NCBI GenBank assembly: GCA_964348085.1
Contig: CAYGBI010000080.1
Span: forward strand, 1-15,362
Source: VXYL01 sp964348085
GTDB lineage: Bacteria; Pseudomonadota; Gammaproteobacteria; Pseudomonadales; Azotimanducaceae
Direction of reading: 5' to 3'
Length of the DNA: 15,362 bases
Shown here: positions 14,912 to 15,362 of the stretch, piece by piece
Numbering within the stretch: the stretch's first letter is position 1
How the letters are laid out: every line of letters begins with the position of its first letter
The notes under the pieces: model-generated
What the model was told of the DNA's origin: nothing
Seen by the model: the letters and a program-made list of their open reading frames with translations, nothing else
Database searches by the model: none
Translations under genes and position numbers: made by a program

Positions 14912-14943
14912 GTTACCTCGCCATGCGGGCTTGGCGAGGTAAC
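14912..14943. repeat. Perfect 11-bp hairpin
   Basis: GTTACCTCGCC (14912-14922) pairs exactly with GGCGAGGTAAC (14933-14943) around a 10-base loop. It follows the right-edge gene on the minus strand, as a terminator would, but no T-run follows. It could also be a REP-like dispersed element. The stretch 14754-14911 between it and the operator holds nothing I recognise. Confidence 0.5.
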
Positions 14944-14958
14944 CCGGCGCTTCGCCGG
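14944..14958. repeat. Short GC hairpin adjacent to the 11-bp hairpin
   Basis: CCGGCG, a CTT loop and CGCCGG form a 6-bp perfect stem abutting the previous hairpin with no gap. On the minus strand it comes first after the stop codon at 14974, so together the pair could end the upstream transcript. Confidence 0.45.
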
Positions 14959-14973
14959 CTCGGCGCAGGATCC

Positions 14974-15362
14974 CTACCCGCCGGCGCCCCGCGCTACGCG
15001 GGCGAGGAAGTCCTCGGCGTCGACGCTGTCCACGATCCAGTCGCCCGCCAAGACGAGCCGGTCGTCGTCGCGGACGTCGTCCAGCGCCGCCGTCAGCCGC
15101 TCCGCCGCCGTCGCCCCGAACCGGCGCAATGCTTGGCGTCGCAGGAGCGCTTTTTCGCGCACGACCGCCTGCGCCAAGCCCCGCTCGATGCCCTTTTCCA
15201 CTCCCTGTTCCACTCCCTGTTCCACGCCCCGCTGCAAGACTTCCGTTTCGCGGACGGCCGCTTGCGCCAAACCCTGCTCGATGCCTTGCGCTCGGCCCCT
15301 TTCCTCCCCCTCCCGCAGGAGTTCCTCTCTCCACCGGTCGATCCGTTCCTTAAACACGACGC
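14974..15362 (-). CDS. C-terminal part of a Gly-Glu-Gln repeat protein (cut by edge)
   Basis: The minus frame is open from the window edge to a TAG at 14974-14976, giving about 128 residues. A GTG at 15357 could be a start, but the frame continues past it and the sequence looks like a protein tail. It has a charged helical start (ERIDRWREELLREGEERG), then short repeats of the type GIEQG and GVEQGVEQGVEKGIERG, then QALRRFGATAAERL and a final acidic stretch. Such Gly-x-Glu-Gln-Gly tails occur at the C-terminus of Rpn/PD-(D/E)XK putative transposase-nucleases and some DUF4351 or Uma2-related proteins; which it is cannot be told without the missing N-terminus. Confidence 0.5.
   Translation of the reverse strand, partial: VVFKERIDRWREELLREGEERGRAQGIEQGLAQAAVRETEVLQRGVEQGVEQGVEKGIERGLAQAVVREKALLRRQALRRFGATAAERLTAALDDVRDDDRLVLAGDWIVDSVDAEDFLARVARGAGG
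15151..15192 (-). repeat. Internal coding duplication, copy 1
   Basis: This stretch matches 15244-15285 at an offset of 93 bases (31 codons). It encodes GIERGLAQAVVREK, parallel to GIEQGLAQAAVRET of the other copy. Between them are 12-base units encoding VEQG. Confidence 0.65.
15244..15285 (-). repeat. Internal coding duplication, copy 2
   Basis: This is the second copy of the 31-codon duplication, encoding GIEQGLAQAAVRET. The 12-base units between the two copies (ctccctgttcca type) suggest slippage-driven growth of the repeat region. Confidence 0.65.

Overview
This is GC-rich bacterial DNA. It encodes a TonB-dependent outer-membrane receptor, a lipoprotein solute-binding protein and a YejABEF-type peptide ABC importer, so the host is Gram-negative. 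The set best fits a gammaproteobacterium or a related proteobacterium; nothing here fixes the genus. No rRNA, tRNA, CRISPR array, transposase or phage gene was seen.

Layout: (1) 1-581: the N-terminal 70 codons of an unrecognised membrane protein run off the left edge, followed by a decayed second copy of part of that gene. (2) 582-1935: a VOC/glyoxalase-fold protein and a ZIP-family metal transporter, both on the minus strand. A 33-bp duplicate of the ZIP gene start lies just upstream of it and encodes a 17-codon leader-like peptide. (3) 2084-9099: a minus-strand peptide ABC importer in the order yejB, yejE, yejA, then two separate ATPase genes. E. coli has a single fused YejF instead. The yejE-yejA junction is interrupted by an opposite-strand Uma2-family (DUF820) putative nuclease gene, bracketed by 162-bp direct repeats, the left one being a decayed copy of the yejE 3' end. 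(4) 9327-9845 and 9870-11843: a small exported hypothetical protein and a secreted S9-family prolyl-oligopeptidase-type peptidase, head to head only 24 bp apart. (5) 11889-14678: a large TonB-dependent receptor, convergent with the peptidase across a shared hairpin terminator, with a perfect palindromic operator candidate upstream. (6) 14974-15362: the C-terminal part of a repeat-rich, charged protein cut by the right edge, followed by two adjacent hairpins.

A working model (inference): the receptor brings a peptide or peptide-like compound across the outer membrane, the exported S9 peptidase trims it, and the YejA-type lipoprotein with YejB/YejE and the two ATPases moves it into the cytoplasm. 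Three separate partial gene duplications, each next to an intact parent gene, mark the window as one of repeated local duplication and decay. The Uma2 insertion into the transporter operon is the most notable structural event.
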